Counted from the stretch's first letter, positions 33,683 through 45,389 are shown. The stretch: 64,000 nucleotides of DNA from Sycon ciliatum (GCF_964019385.1 NC_088646.1:10507080-10571079), one strand, 5' to 3'. Translations and numbers: made by a program. Notes: a model not told the origin generated them from the sequence alone.

Positions 33683-33943
33683 GGCTGCTGCGATGGATAG
33701 CTTGGCTTTCAGCTAGATTCAAAGCACACCATGTACTATTGCTAGAGCGCAAATGCTTGCAATCTACAAACTTTTCTAGAAACTCACTGATATTCCACGT
33801 TTGCTCTTCTTCTCCAAGCAAGTACTGAAGTAGCTCATTCAAATCGCGACGCGAGTCCACGACTCCACGCACCACGTCACGAAAGGAAAAAATTGCATCA
33901 TCATGAGCTCATTGTCGATGTCATCAAGATCAAAGATCATTGT

Positions 33944-34726
33944 TAGGCCTGTCCGAAAAATGTTCTGAATTTTTTTGGCATTTTGGGGTACATTTTGCAT
34001 TTTTGCATTTTTTCTGAATTTTGCCCATTTTCGGTCGAATTCCAAGGTTTCAGCCAAGGTTTCAGCTCGACCAAGTCAAGTTCGGCTTGCTATTTCGGTG
34101 TCTTCTGTCCCTCTTGCCTTGGCTGAGACTCTAGCCTTACTTTGCACTGGCCTCCTAATCACACAAATGCGAACACATGGGTGTTTAGTTCTACATAACA
34201 TTGTACAGTCATGTACATGCAGGTGTGATGATGTAAAACTACAAAGATGTGTTCTAACTAATACTTCTAGTGCAGGTACTGTATACTAGTACAATCCAGC
34301 AAGAGTAAGGCCTACTAAGGGAAACACAAGTGACTTGCACTGATGAGAAATGATTAGCTTTGCAGGCTTGTCAGCAAAAGGGGTGCACCGTGACAAGATT
34401 ATGATCATGCAGTGCGTGTACATGTGACATGATTAGAGGTACATGTTGCTCATGTACCTGTACATGTACAGTGTGACATCCGGAAAAATCACATGGAAAA
34501 CCAATAATAATTATTATATTTTGTGATTAACATGGCATGGCGGCCATTTTAGATTCTGGTTGCCATGGCAACGGATGCATTTTCTCTGCGTTTTGGGTTG
34601 TTTGGCTTTGATTTTTTGATTTTTTTTACATTCCCCTTTGATTTCTTGTTTGAATGTTGGCTAGAAAACCGTGCATTTTGCATTTCCATTTTCCGCAAAT
34701 TAAAACACATTTTTCGGACAGGCCTA
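33944..34726. mobile_element. hAT-like non-autonomous element, 8-bp target duplication
   Basis: Terminal inverted repeats TAGGCCTGTCCGAAAAATG (left) and inverse (right), flanked on both sides by ATCATTGT (33936-33943 and 34727-34734). An 8-bp duplication and TAG...CTA ends are typical of hAT elements. The 783-bp interior has no recognisable transposase. Confidence 0.87.
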
Positions 34727-35409
34727 ATCATTGTCCACAAAATGTTTTCAAATATTTTTGAATTTTGGTTGGATTTTCGCACTTTGAATTTTTTTGGAAT
34801 TTTGGCCCCATCAGGATTGAATTTTGGCCGTTTTTGGAGAACGACAGTGATCAAGAGGGGGGTTACATGTACAGTCAACTTCGCGAATAACGACATTCGG
34901 CGGGGCATCAGAAAAGTGTCCTAGATCCTTATTCGCGAAGTGTCCTTATAACCGAAGTCCCATTTGAATGTATGTGAACCCATATTTTGTATAGTATGAC
35001 ATGCATATCAAAATCAAGCTCTTTTCTTGCTCTATGTCAATGTGTACTTTATTTTCATATCGCAGTTGAAAGGAACTAAAAATTCTATATGCAAGGGAAA
35101 TAAATTGAAAAATATTTTTTGAGCCATCTACATATGTACAGGGCCAGGGACATGTACATGTATGATGATTACTGTTGTGTATCGGTTGAAAGACTTTTCA
35201 TGGCTCATTTTTGTTGTGATCCTTTCGTTTATTTTGGTTTGTTTTGCGTTCTGCTTGCATGTATAGTTTGTACATAAACCAAGTAACGGTTACGTCATTG
35301 TCCTGAGTTATGTTTTGTTTGCGCATGCTCATATGCTGCCATAATGTTAGTCTTTTTCTTCAGTTATCAGTTTACCTCGTCGTGTCCGTCTCCGTCTTGT
35401 CAAGAAATT

Positions 35410-35629
35410 ATGTAGAACTCTTACGCCCACACTAAAGCTGGTTTTTCTCGTCTTGGCTACATAGGTTCTGATCGGTGGAATATGCTGCCTTCCACTGTTC
35501 GCTCTTGTACAGATTATCGCCCATTTGTTCGTTCATGCTTAACCTTCCTAGGGGCTCCCGTAAGAAGACCATAGGTCTGTGGGAAACACCCTAGTAAAAT
35601 AAATAAAATAATAATAATAATGCCTGGTT
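35410..35629 (+). mobile_element. LINE 3' end with (ATAA)n tail
   Basis: A frame encodes KAGFSRLGYIGSDRWNMLPS, then TVRSCTDYRPFVRSCLTFLG and a stop. This resembles the C terminus of CR1/jockey-like ORF2 proteins (W-N-LP-S motif). It is followed by AATAAATAAAATAATAATAA, a LINE-style simple tail. Confidence 0.65.
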
Positions 35630-35631
35630 CA

Positions 35632-36143
35632 CACTAGGCCGATTTTCCGGCCGACATGGACTCGTACGAAAAATCCTCAAGATCGGGGCGAAAATTGCGT
35701 AGTGTGAACTGTGTTGTCGTACAGGGTTCCGACAAATCTGCGGCGATTTTCTTGTCGCACTAGTTTTCGGCCAAGTATCGACTGGTCGATATTTAGCCGA
35801 AAAGCCGGCCGATTTTTACTGCTTGCACGTGATGGAGCGGGATTCGGACCAATCACAGTAGGCTTTTCACCATGACAGCAAAGAGCGTCGATGTCGAGCT
35901 CATGACCTCTTGTACTTTTGTACTCTTGAGTCTTGATGAAATGTAATGTCCTACCAAAATTTCATAACCCCCATGAACTCTTGCTTTTATGGATAATCGA
36001 TGCGACTCTATTGCGAGTGAGTCGTTCCCCGTGTACATGTGTGTGTGAACAGGCCGTCCGACTCAGTCGACACAGTCGGCAGACTCCATGTCGGAGTCGG
36101 TGTCGGAGCACCGGCCGGAAAATCGGCCTAGTGTGAACCAGGC
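35632..36143. mobile_element. MITE with long inverted ends (GCCTGGTTCACACTAGGCC)
   Basis: GCCTGGTTCACACTAGGCC continuing into GATTTTCCGGCCG at the left is matched by its exact inverse at 36110-36143. The 512-bp interior carries no recognisable protein. It abuts the next MITE with no spacer. Target duplication not determinable. Confidence 0.75.
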
Positions 36144-36144
36144 T

Positions 36145-36548
36145 TTAGGCCGAGTAAAAAAAATTACTAGATGATCGTCCTTTTTTTTGGAAAAATCGGG
36201 GAGGGCGGGAGGATTTTATTTTTATTTTTTTACTTTTTACCCTCTCATGCACACAGTGTACACAACAACATCAAGGTTTTTTTTCTCTTTTTTTCTTTTT
36301 TTTTCTTTTTTTCTTTTTCTTTCTTCAGCAGATCGATACTGACGTTGTGATATACTAGTAGTATGTGGTCCATATAGTAAAGAAAGTATTAAACAAAGCG
36401 TGCACATGTTTCCTGCATCCGCGATCGGTAAAAAACCAACGATTTCGGCAAAAACTCACGATTTAAAAAATAAAATATTTCTTGGGGCGCTGACAAAAAC
36501 TGGGGCGGACGGGGACGATCATCTAGCTTTTTTTTTTACTTGGCCTTA
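36145..36548. mobile_element. Harbinger-like MITE, TTA target duplication
   Basis: TTA (36145-36147) then GGCCGAGTAAAAAAA, and at the right TTTTTTTTTTACTTGGCC then TTA (36546-36548). The inner arms contain TAGATGATCGTCC and its inverse. Three-base TTA duplication suggests PIF/Harbinger-type mobilisation. Confidence 0.7.
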
Positions 36549-37462
36549 GTTCAGTTTCGTTGTTGTGTGTGGCGGGTCGGATGGGCAGGGAGGCTGGGCC
36601 CCTGACGCCTGGACAACATGTGCGGGTGCACAAAAATTACTGTACAATCATGACTACATGCATGTAGGTGTGCTGGTAAATCCAACACTTTTGAAGCAAA
36701 ATAAAAAAGGAAGAAAAAGCCCCCCCCCCCCCCCTTTGGCTGCATTTTCTTTTCTTTATCCATCACCATAGCTATAGGTTCTGGTACTTCTGCATGACAG
36801 GTACATGTACTTGACTGACAGGTACTAGTATACTTGAAATACATGTAGCTGTCCAAAGCCCAGAAAGTCGTTATTCAAGCAGTGAATATGACCTCGGGGC
36901 ACTAAAAGCATGTCGCTATTCGCGAATTGTCGTTATTCAGATAGTCGTTATATCCGAAGTTAAATGCATACAGTTAGATGGGACTTTGCTCCGGGCATGG
37001 AAATTCGGTCGTTATTCGCGAATTGTCGTTATATCCGCAGTCGTTATTAGCGAAGTTGACTGTATGTACTCTTGCAGTGATGTCACCATGGTCACACCAG
37101 GAGAGTACATGTGCTGCTCAATATAATAATATTTATTACCAAGGGTGTCATCGATTGGCGAATCTGGATTGAGTGCGAGCAGGCGGTGTGGTCCGAGCAA
37201 CGCTGGCCCAATCGAACAAAACAAGGGTGTAGTACGCAAAATATACGCATATCGTACAAAGATTCTGTGAAAGCTGTCCAAAAACGGCAAAGTCCATTTC
37301 CACTCCAGCCACTTGCACTCCCGGTGTGGGGGCCGGTGTGGTCGGATTCCACTCCAAGTACACCTACTCCGGATTCGACCAAACGATCACGCTCACTCTG
37401 AGCACATTTGCTCGGGATTCGTCCAATCGATCATGCCCCAAGTTTGACATGTGAAAACAGTA

Positions 37463-37743
37463 CAGTTGAACATCGATTATCCGCACATCGACTATCCGAC
37501 CATTCGATTATCCGTAACAGTTTTTTTTGGGCGCACGTGCCGTAGAGTACGCACTGTGCATGTGGTGAGCCATTCAAAAAATACGAAAATTTTGAAAAGT
37601 AAAAAGTAAAAAGGTCGTGCGGCTAGTAATAACCACTGAAAGTGTGTGAGTGACAGTTTTTTCTTATCCAGAACATTTGCCTTATCTGAACACCGCCTGA
37701 CAGTTGTCTGCCCAGAGGTAGTCGGATAATCGATGTTCAACTG
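37463..37743. mobile_element. pogo/Tigger-like MITE, 281 bp, TA target
   Basis: TA-CAGTTGAACATCGATTATCCG at the left and the exact inverse followed by TA at the right. CAGTTGAAC...GATTATCCG ends are typical of Tigger/pogo-type elements. Confidence 0.87.
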
Positions 37744-37837
37744 TACTTTCAAATACACACAGCTTTGACCTTTGCCCTTTTGACACCCATCCCCGAATTT
37801 GGAAGCACACAGATACACATGATAAGCAGTTTGTGGT

Positions 37838-38003
37838 TTTTTTTTTTTTTTTTTTGGAACTACTGGGTAGTAGAGTAGTAGTAGAAGAATTTATTATTTT
37901 GATAGGGAAGGCCCTACAGACGTTGCCGTCTTGTTACAGGGAACCCTACAGGGCCGTAGCAGGCGGTCCGGCAGGTCCGGCAGCTGCCGGACCAATATTC
38001 GGC

Positions 38004-38060
<57 letters not shown>
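37838..38060. repeat. Poly-T (~18) and poly-A (~55) runs flanking ~150 bp
   Basis: A T-run near 37838-37855 and an uninterrupted A-run from about 38006 to 38060. The A-run directly follows CCGGACCAATATTCGGCC. A retrotransposed fragment with a poly-A tail is possible, but no source gene was recognised. Confidence 0.75.
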
Positions 38061-38067
<7 letters not shown>

Positions 38068-38867
38068 AGCTCACCCATGTGAGAGCAGCTCAGGATGTCC
38101 ATCCATGATGATGATGATGTGTGCAATAAGTAGTATAGAGGTATTACATAGTAGTGCCGGCAAGAGTTATGGACTCTTGGTGCCGGTAGTAGACCTACAT
38201 TGCACATGTCATCAGGAATATGACCCTGCTGAAGGTCATGAGGACAGTCATGCCCGTGAATGTTCCTACTCTGTACTTCCGGAAACGTGTTCGGATTCTT
38301 TTCTTCCTCCAATTCTTTCTAGATAGGGTTTGTACCAAAGATAGTCCATTGCAATACACTTTCTCCTCCTCCAAAGGTACATTATGGTTCTTTTATCACA
38401 TGCATTTAGATACTGTTGCTAATACTTGCTATACCTTCACAGGCTTCAACAAGTTCTGTTTGGACGGACACAACATGCTGATGCCCTTTTCCTGACTCAT
38501 GCAGAACTTTGACGTCCTTCTTCCTTTTCTCGTCCTATGTCACTCTACATGGTCACGATTACATGCATGTACATGTACATTGTACAATGTATGTACATGT
38601 TTTTTGTTTTGTTTTGGCGAGGTAACGGCCTCTTTTACGGGCAAGATAAAGTCATGTACATGTACCGGCATATGTATGAGTATGGGGGGGGGGGAGGGGG
38701 GCATCAAAGTCTGATCTTGCCGGACCAACCTAAATGGGGCTGCTACGGGCCTGCCCTAAGTGCTCTTTACAGAGCGAAACAAAAACGGATAGATGCTCAA
38801 CCTGACGACACGAGACAGGCAGAGAATTCCACCTATCAGCGCCAAGGAAAGAAATAGAGAACATGCC
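38061..38867. other. No gene seen; ACATGTAC-rich spacer
   Basis: Contains several ACATGTACATGTAC-type motifs, a poly-G run near 38684-38700, and a CTGCTACGGGCCTGCCCTAAG segment resembling CTACAGGGCCGTAGC near 37945. No coding region is supported. Confidence 0.5.
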
Positions 38868-38876
38868 ATATCTAGT

Positions 38877-41800
38877 GCGAAGGACTAAAGGGACCGTCAC
38901 TTAATTTTTGCCGACTACCCGCCAAAAAAATCTTTTCGTTTCACGTGCCAGACACGTCCGCGAGCGCGTACGACTCGCGCTCGCCCGCGCTACCTTTCAC
39001 GTCAAGCAATCTGTTCACCATGTTCACGCCACATGGATAGCGCGTACATGCAGACATGATTGAAGACTTGCAAAATCAATTTTTTTACAAGTCCAGGCGC
39101 TAGGCGCTAGGCGCTAGGCCTAGGCAGTACTAATGCCAAAGGCAAAGGCTAAAATGCCCAGGCAGCTGACTTTATTTTCGGAGAAACACTACTCATTGTA
39201 GTAAAAAGTAACAATGAATAGCGACATCATCTAGGAAGGATCGCTACCCTAACGCAAAGGAAAGGCCTTGCGCGGCTGCTCTACGAAGTGTTGAAGAAAG
39301 ACTCATCAAAGTTAGTTGGTGGACGAACAACTCGCTGGCGCCGGAAAACTTGGCCCCCAACGATGGTGTTTGGTGAATCATCAAGCATAATGTCTTGTAG
39401 CAGTGTTCACCGAGGAAGGAGAACGCTCTAGCCGCTGCTGTTGTCCGTTTCATCCACGTTGGGCGTTAGCTGCACCGCGCCTATTGTGTTTTAGTATTCC
39501 ATGGACACACATTAGCATTCAGAGCGATTGTGGAGCCACAATTTACTTCACACAGCGTTGTATTGTCCACGAGCGCAAACTTCATTATCAGCAGTAACTG
39601 TTACTCTTCATCCTACATGTAGATTTGGAGTATACACGGCCTTGTCATGACAGCGACAGCTCTACAGAGTGTTCAAGTGAGAAACATTAATTTCAATTGT
39701 TGGTGGACGAATAAATGGCTGGTTCCGAAAAACGCGGCCTGCACCGATGGTGTTTGGTGGATCATCAAACAGGGTGACCAGCAGTGTTCACCGAGGAAGG
39801 AGAATGCACTCGCCACCACTCCGATTCATCCAAGTGGGCGTTAGCTGCGCCGCGCCTATTGTGTTTTAGTATTTCATGGACGCACACTAGCGTTCTCAGC
39901 GATTGTGGAGCCACAACATATCTTCATGCGGCGTTGCACTGTCCAAGAGCAGAAACGTCAGCAGTGACCCATCATCATACATGTAGATTTGGAGTATACA
40001 CACCATGCGCCAATGGGCCTTGGCACAACAGCGGCAGCTCTACGGAGTGTTCAAGTGAGAAACATTTGTTTCGACTTTTGGTGGACGAACAAATCGGTGG
40101 TGCCGAAAAACGTGGCCTGCGCCGATGGTGTTTGAACCATCGAGGGGCTCCGGAAGCAGCAGCTGAGCCAGATCAGCCAGTCTTGCCAACTCTCAGTTGC
40201 CGGACTCCGTGCTGCAGCTAGCAGCACTGGCACCAGCCGGAAATATTTTTCCGCCGATACCCGTTACTTCCAGTTCTGTCAAGGGCATGACTGGAATCCA
40301 TTGCCAGGTGATGACTTTTTACTTTATGTGTTATTTTGCTGCCGAGTTGTTCAGAACTTTTCAGCCCCGATCTGTCCATGTCTACATGTCGGCCATCCGC
40401 AAACTTCAGGTGGAAGTTGGCTTTACCTACCCGTCGGGCCCAATGACTCTCCTCGCAAGGTTCCTGTCGGGCATCAACAGGTCATCATCGACACAGCGTC
40501 ATCGCCTGCTGATAACCACTCAACTTCTCAGGGAGATTAGCCGGCATGTTGCCTTTCCACGGATGTGGCACCCGCGGCTCATGACAAGGCCATGCTAAGG
40601 GCAAACTGACTGCTTGATTTTAGCTTTACATTACCGCAGTCAGTCCAGCACAATACGCCAATCGTATTTCACTATAACTCGCGTGTCATAATTGGGGATA
40701 TGGGCTGCTCGGCCCTATATCCCTGATATGCCAAATAGACGAAAAGTGTGTTCTGAGCCTGTATCGCGTATAATAGGCTCATCGTAAAACAAATAATAAA
40801 AGTCTTAAAAATCAGGGTTCACGTGACACTCGGGTTCCAGCCAAGTTTTCCGCATCCGCAGGAACGCTACCCCCCTCTTGAATCATAGTATAGTGGACTC
40901 TGCAATGAACAGATTATGAAACTCCCTGCAGATTTACTACGGTCATCTCTGGTGACTGGTCTTGGGGCACCGTGGAAGCTGTGACTGGTTGCCAAGTTTA
41001 GTTTTGTGACTGATCATGGGGCATTTGTGACTACTTCGAAGCACAGCTCTGATTGATCACAGAGTCTTACTGTTGTGAATATTTATATCGATTGAGAAGT
41101 CAAGCAGCCACGGGGCGCTGGCCTTGCAGCTGTGAGTATGCATACGGTACATATTCACATGACTCTATTGTATGCTGGACACTGCTGGTCCATTGTTGCA
41201 GTGTGTAAGTGAACTGCAGAACCTAATCCGTGATGAAACACCTACTACTCTTGAAAGACTGAATGTTTGAGCTAATAGTCTTTTACTTCACTCTCATGCT
41301 GCTCATATAATTATACCATACGCCAGAAGACCCTAAGTTAGTTCTAAGATGTTGTGGACCATGTGACCATGTGGTACTTTCACTCTACAGCCAAGTCAAC
41401 CTCTTCGTCAACACACAGGGTTTTCCTCAGACACAAGCGAATGGTTTACTCCACTCTGGAGAAGGACACAGTTTGCTCTCTCGAACACCAACCGCAGATG
41501 ACTACGGAATGTAGGAAGTGCAACAACTGCTAGAATATTGAACTGTCGTCCACACAAAACAAATAAAGACAACTGAAAACCAAAACACATGCAACTGCCA
41601 ACATGCATGTAACAGCGACTGCAAGCCAGAACTACAGACTCCGCGCAGGGAGGAACAGGGGAAACAGAGGTAACGCTTCCGACTCCGAGAGCTTCGAATA
41701 GCAGTGGACAAAACAATACATCAACCTTACGTGTCACCTTGCGCTACCGCAAACGAACACCTATGGATGCACAGTGCAGCACAGACTCAGTGCATGCACG

Positions 41801-43487
41801 GTGTAATAACTGGAGTACATGTAAACCGACAACGGTCACCTTGCACCCTATGCAGTAAGTTACATAGGCTTGACGTGAAAGGTAACGCGGGCGAGCGCGA
41901 GTCGTACGCGCTCGCGGACGTGCCTGACACGTGAAACAAAAATATTTTTTTGGCGGGTAGTCGGCAAAAATTAAGTGACGGTCCCTTTAGTCCTTCGCGT
42001 TCGGCGAAGGACTAAAGGGACCGATTCAGGGCAGATCGTGGCATGATGGTGACTCTGATTGGTGACCCATGCGAGAACACACATTACACTTGCGGGTGGC
42101 CTTGCACTGAGTTGACCGGTGCCCTGTGCGCAAACACACAAAGCAACGCTTCTGTTCAATCAGTTATTCTTTCCGCTGTGCTACTGTTGTGTATTTCGCG
42201 CACATACCATGCTTGATGTTTCAAGCACCTTCGGCGCAGGCCACGTTTTTCGGCACCGACGATTTGTTCGTCCACCAAAAGTCGAAACAAATGTTTCTCA
42301 CTTGAACACTCCGTAGAGCTGCCGCTGTTGTGCCAAGGCCCATTGGCGCATGGTGTGTATACTCCAAATCTACATGTATGATGATGGGTCACTGCTGACG
42401 TTTCTGCTCTTGGACAGTGCAACGCCGCATGAAGATATGTTGTGGCTCCACAATCGCTGAGAACGCTAGTGTGCGTCCATGAAATACTAAAACACAATAG
42501 GCGCGGCGCAGCTAACGCCCACTTGGATGAATCGGAGTGGTGGCGAGTGCATTCTCCTTCCTCGGTGAACACTGCTGGTCACCCTGTTTGATGATCCACC
42601 AAACACCATCGGTGCAGGCCGCGTTTTTCGGAACCAGCCATTTATTCGTCCACCAACAATTGAAATTAATGTTTCTCACTTGAACACTCTGTAGAGCTGT
42701 CGCTGTCATGACAAGGCCGTGTATACTCCAAATCTACATGTAGGATGAAGAGTAACAGTTACTGCTGATAATGAAGTTTGCGCTCGTGGACAATACAACG
42801 CTGTGTGAAGTAAATTGTGGCTCCACAATCGCTCTGAATGCTAATGTGTGTCCATGGAATACTAAAACACAATAGGCGCGGTGCAGCTAACGCCCAACGT
42901 GGATGAAACGGACAACAGCAGCGGCTAGAGCGTTCTCCTTCCTCGGTGAACACTGCTACAAGACATTATGCTTGATGATTCACCAAACACCATCGTTGGG
43001 GGCCAAGTTTTCCGGCGCCAGCGAGTTGTTCGTCCACCAACTAACTTTGATGAGTCTTTCTTCAACACTTCGTAGAGCAGCCGCGCAAGGCCTTTCCTTT
43101 GCGTTAGGGTAGCGATCCTTCCTAGATGATGTCGCTATTCATTGTTACTTTTTACTACAATGAGTAGTGTTTCTCCGAAAATAAAGTCAGCTGCCTGGGC
43201 ATTTTAGCCTTTGCCTTTGGCATTAGTACTGCCTAGGCCTAGCGCCTAGCGCCTAGCGCTAGCGCCTGGACTTGTAAAAAAATTGATTTTGCAAGTCTTC
43301 AATCATGTCTGCATGTACGCGCTATCCAATCCAGCCATGTGGCGTGAACAGATTGCTTGACGTGAAAGGTAGCGCGGGCGAGCGCGAGTCGTACGCGCGC
43401 TCGCGGACGTGGCTGGCACGTGAAACGAAAAGATTTTTTTGGCGGGTAGTCGGCAAAAATTAAGTGACGGTCCCTTTAGTCCTTCGC
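38877..43487. mobile_element. Large foldback (Mutator-like) element with 9-bp target duplication
   Basis: Flanked by ATATCTAGT at 38868-38876 and 43488-43496. Ends are GCGAAGGACTAAAGGGACC and its inverse. Arms of about 1.2 kb (38877-40140 and 42170-43487) are almost perfect inverted copies. Within each arm a unit of about 380 bp containing TGGTGGACGAA...GATGGTGTTTG is repeated three times. A further copy of the right terminus lies internally (about 41871-42000), immediately followed by the first 20 bases of the left terminus, so one element probably inserted into or recombined with another. A 9-bp duplication with very long inverted ends fits Mutator-like foldbacks (inference). No MULE transposase was seen. 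Confidence 0.87.
40165..40600 (+). pseudogene. Tyrosine recombinase N-terminal (core-binding) fragment, frameshifted
   Basis: One frame encodes RAAASSTGTSRKYFSADTRY then FQFCQGHDWNPLPGDDF. After a shift near 40317 another frame continues CYFAAELFRTFQPRSVHVYM, SAIRKLQVEVGF and FLSGINRSS...LLREISRHV. The order (S-T-x-K-x-Y helix, x-FC-x-G, S-V-x-x-Y-x-SAI-x-x-LQ, L-x-G-I-x-R) is that of the SAM-like core-binding domain of tyrosine recombinases of DIRS or Crypton type. The catalytic domain with Arg...His-x-x-Arg...Tyr is absent after about 40600. It lies at the start of the loop between the two arms of the foldback element. Confidence 0.72.
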
Positions 43488-43496
43488 ATATCTAGT

Positions 43497-44040
43497 ACGA
43501 GTACTGTAAAAACCATGGCAACGGATCGAATTTTTTCTGCATTTTGGGGGATTTTTTGAATTTTTCTAAAACATGTTGACCGTTTTTTTCGCTTTTTGAT
43601 AATCATAATCAAAAGTTCAAAAGAGAACTTCGCGGAAACTCTTGACTCTTGATGATGTCATCAAGAGCCTGCGAGCCGCGAGGCCGAGGCTAGCTGCGAG
43701 CAGTGCGAGTGCGAGGCTGCGACATCAAGAGCCTGCGTCGACCATGCATGGTCGACGCGTCATCCAAATCTTGTTATGGTAACACTAACAGGTTTGAATT
43801 TTGTGACGTGCCGCCGGCGCGTGCCATCGATCGCATCCGTCAAACACAAAGTGTGCCGAGCCGAAACTGTAATCTTGAAAGCCTCACATTGCACAGTCAA
43901 CCTGGCCTTCACTTTTTAATAGGAAATCTCACCGAAAGTGTTTGAATGATCTCTATGGTTAGGTACAGCTACTGCTGCTCGTGCTCCAGTAGTTCCCAGT
44001 AGTTCTTACCTGGAACGAGGTGTTTTTGTTGCTGAAGAGT
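43497..44040. promoter_or_regulatory. 5' flank of VRK, with a perfect 24-bp palindrome
   Basis: Holds no gene. A perfect 24-bp palindrome, GCGTCGACCATG and its mirror, lies at 43735-43758, about 280 bases upstream of the VRK ATG. It is preceded by repeated GCGAG-type and GACATCAAGAGCCTGCG blocks. The stretch near 43514 (CCATGGCAACGGAT) is shared with 34563. This is the likely VRK promoter region, but no core promoter element can be claimed. Confidence 0.4.
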
Positions 44041-44989
44041 ATGAAGCGTGGTGGTGCTGCCAAAAAGGCCAAACCTGCCTCAAGGCCGGCTGTTAGTGTC
44101 CAACTGCCACCTGGAGAAACTCTCACTGACCTGAGAAAGCACTCGTGGAAGGTGGGTAATCCAATCGGCCGGGGAGGATTTGGAGAGATCTATCTAGGTA
44201 CGTATGAACCCCATTTTGATCCTAGTAGGTCAGCACACGAAGCACAGAAGCCAATATATAATTTTTTCGACTAGCCCTTTCATTCCATTATACTTCAGGT
44301 CGAATACAATGGTGATGAACAAGGTAGTAAGCCAGTCCTTATAACCGGCACTTTTGGCGGGCAGAGCATTGACAAAAACAGCACTTGAAAAATAGCTAGT
44401 AGGTAAGAACACACAAACAGAGAAAATGAGGCCGAACCTGATAGCAAGGAAAAATAAAATTTCCAAAGCCAGATTTAAATCAGGCCCGAACGTACCTTGC
44501 CAGAGTGCTCAAACTGACAAGTCAGTGAGCTGTGTGTAATGCAAACAGCAAAAGCACTACCCCGCTTGAGAGTGCTGTGTGTAATGCAAACAGCAAAAGC
44601 ACTACCCCGCTTGAGAGTGCTGTGTGTAATGCAAACAGCAAAAGCACTACCCCGCTTGAGAGTGCTCCACTACTACATAAACAGGAGCGAAATACATGTA
44701 CTCAATATTCGTACATACTCATTCTTACTGTCCTCTGGGTTGACATAGCAAGTTCAATTATAATGTAAGTATCAGTTGTGCTTTTTGCATTACGTACTTG
44801 ATGTACGAGAGACGGTGTCTATGATCACATCAATGACCATGCCTGACTGCAGTATATCATAATTCTCTAATTGGAGAGCACGTGCTCCTTGGCCCTGGCT
44901 TTGCTGGCCTGGTTCGTGTACATGAAGCAACACATCACTATGTGATGTCACCACACATGATCAGTTGGTCGCGTAGCATTTGCGAACAC

Positions 44990-45070
<81 letters not shown>

Positions 45071-45290
45071 TTGCACGTACACGTGCGTGGCCATTTTTCT
45101 TCCCTGATGCCTCAAGTCTAATGTGTCATATTGTTTTGTATTCTCCCATGTTCTCTTCTTCATTTCAGCTTCGCCAGCCAGTACATGTTCACGCAGTGTG
45201 CCAGCAAACGCCCAGCATGTTATTAAAATTGTACGCAATTAGATGACAGTGCGCCCTTCAACTTGGCGTCTCCCTTTCTCATTCTACTCT

Positions 45291-45389
<99 letters not shown>

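Larger units (their letters stand above)
22640..33850. repeat. Segmental duplication, unit 2
   Basis: Tandem partner of 14420-22600, same orientation, same gene order, very similar sequence. Differences are mostly small indels plus discrete insertions. Its right edge is close to GTACTGAAGTAGCTCATTCA, which corresponds to the unit 1 end near 22565-22585. Confidence 0.93.
34872..37062. mobile_element. pogo/Tigger-like element with TA target, hosting other insertions
   Basis: TA (34870-34871) followed by CAGTCAACTTCGCGAATAAC; at the right the inverse, GTTATTAGCGAAGTTGACTG, followed by TA (37063-37064). Related CGTTATTCGCGAATTGTCG repeats lie inside the right end (36900-37050). The 2.19-kb span contains a LINE 3' end and at least two smaller MITEs, so it is a nest of insertions. 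No transposase was recognised. Confidence 0.75.

Noticed and set aside
37931..38108. Poly-Lys frames across the 55-A run
   Set aside because: Homopolymer translation with no protein support.
45231..45290. VRK reading continuing past 45230 through a 12-base 'intron' as DDSAPFNLA
   Set aside because: It resembles the VRK HDNGPLF segment by chance. A proper exon with AG/GT borders at 45612-45661 encodes [15 protein letters not shown] and fits better.
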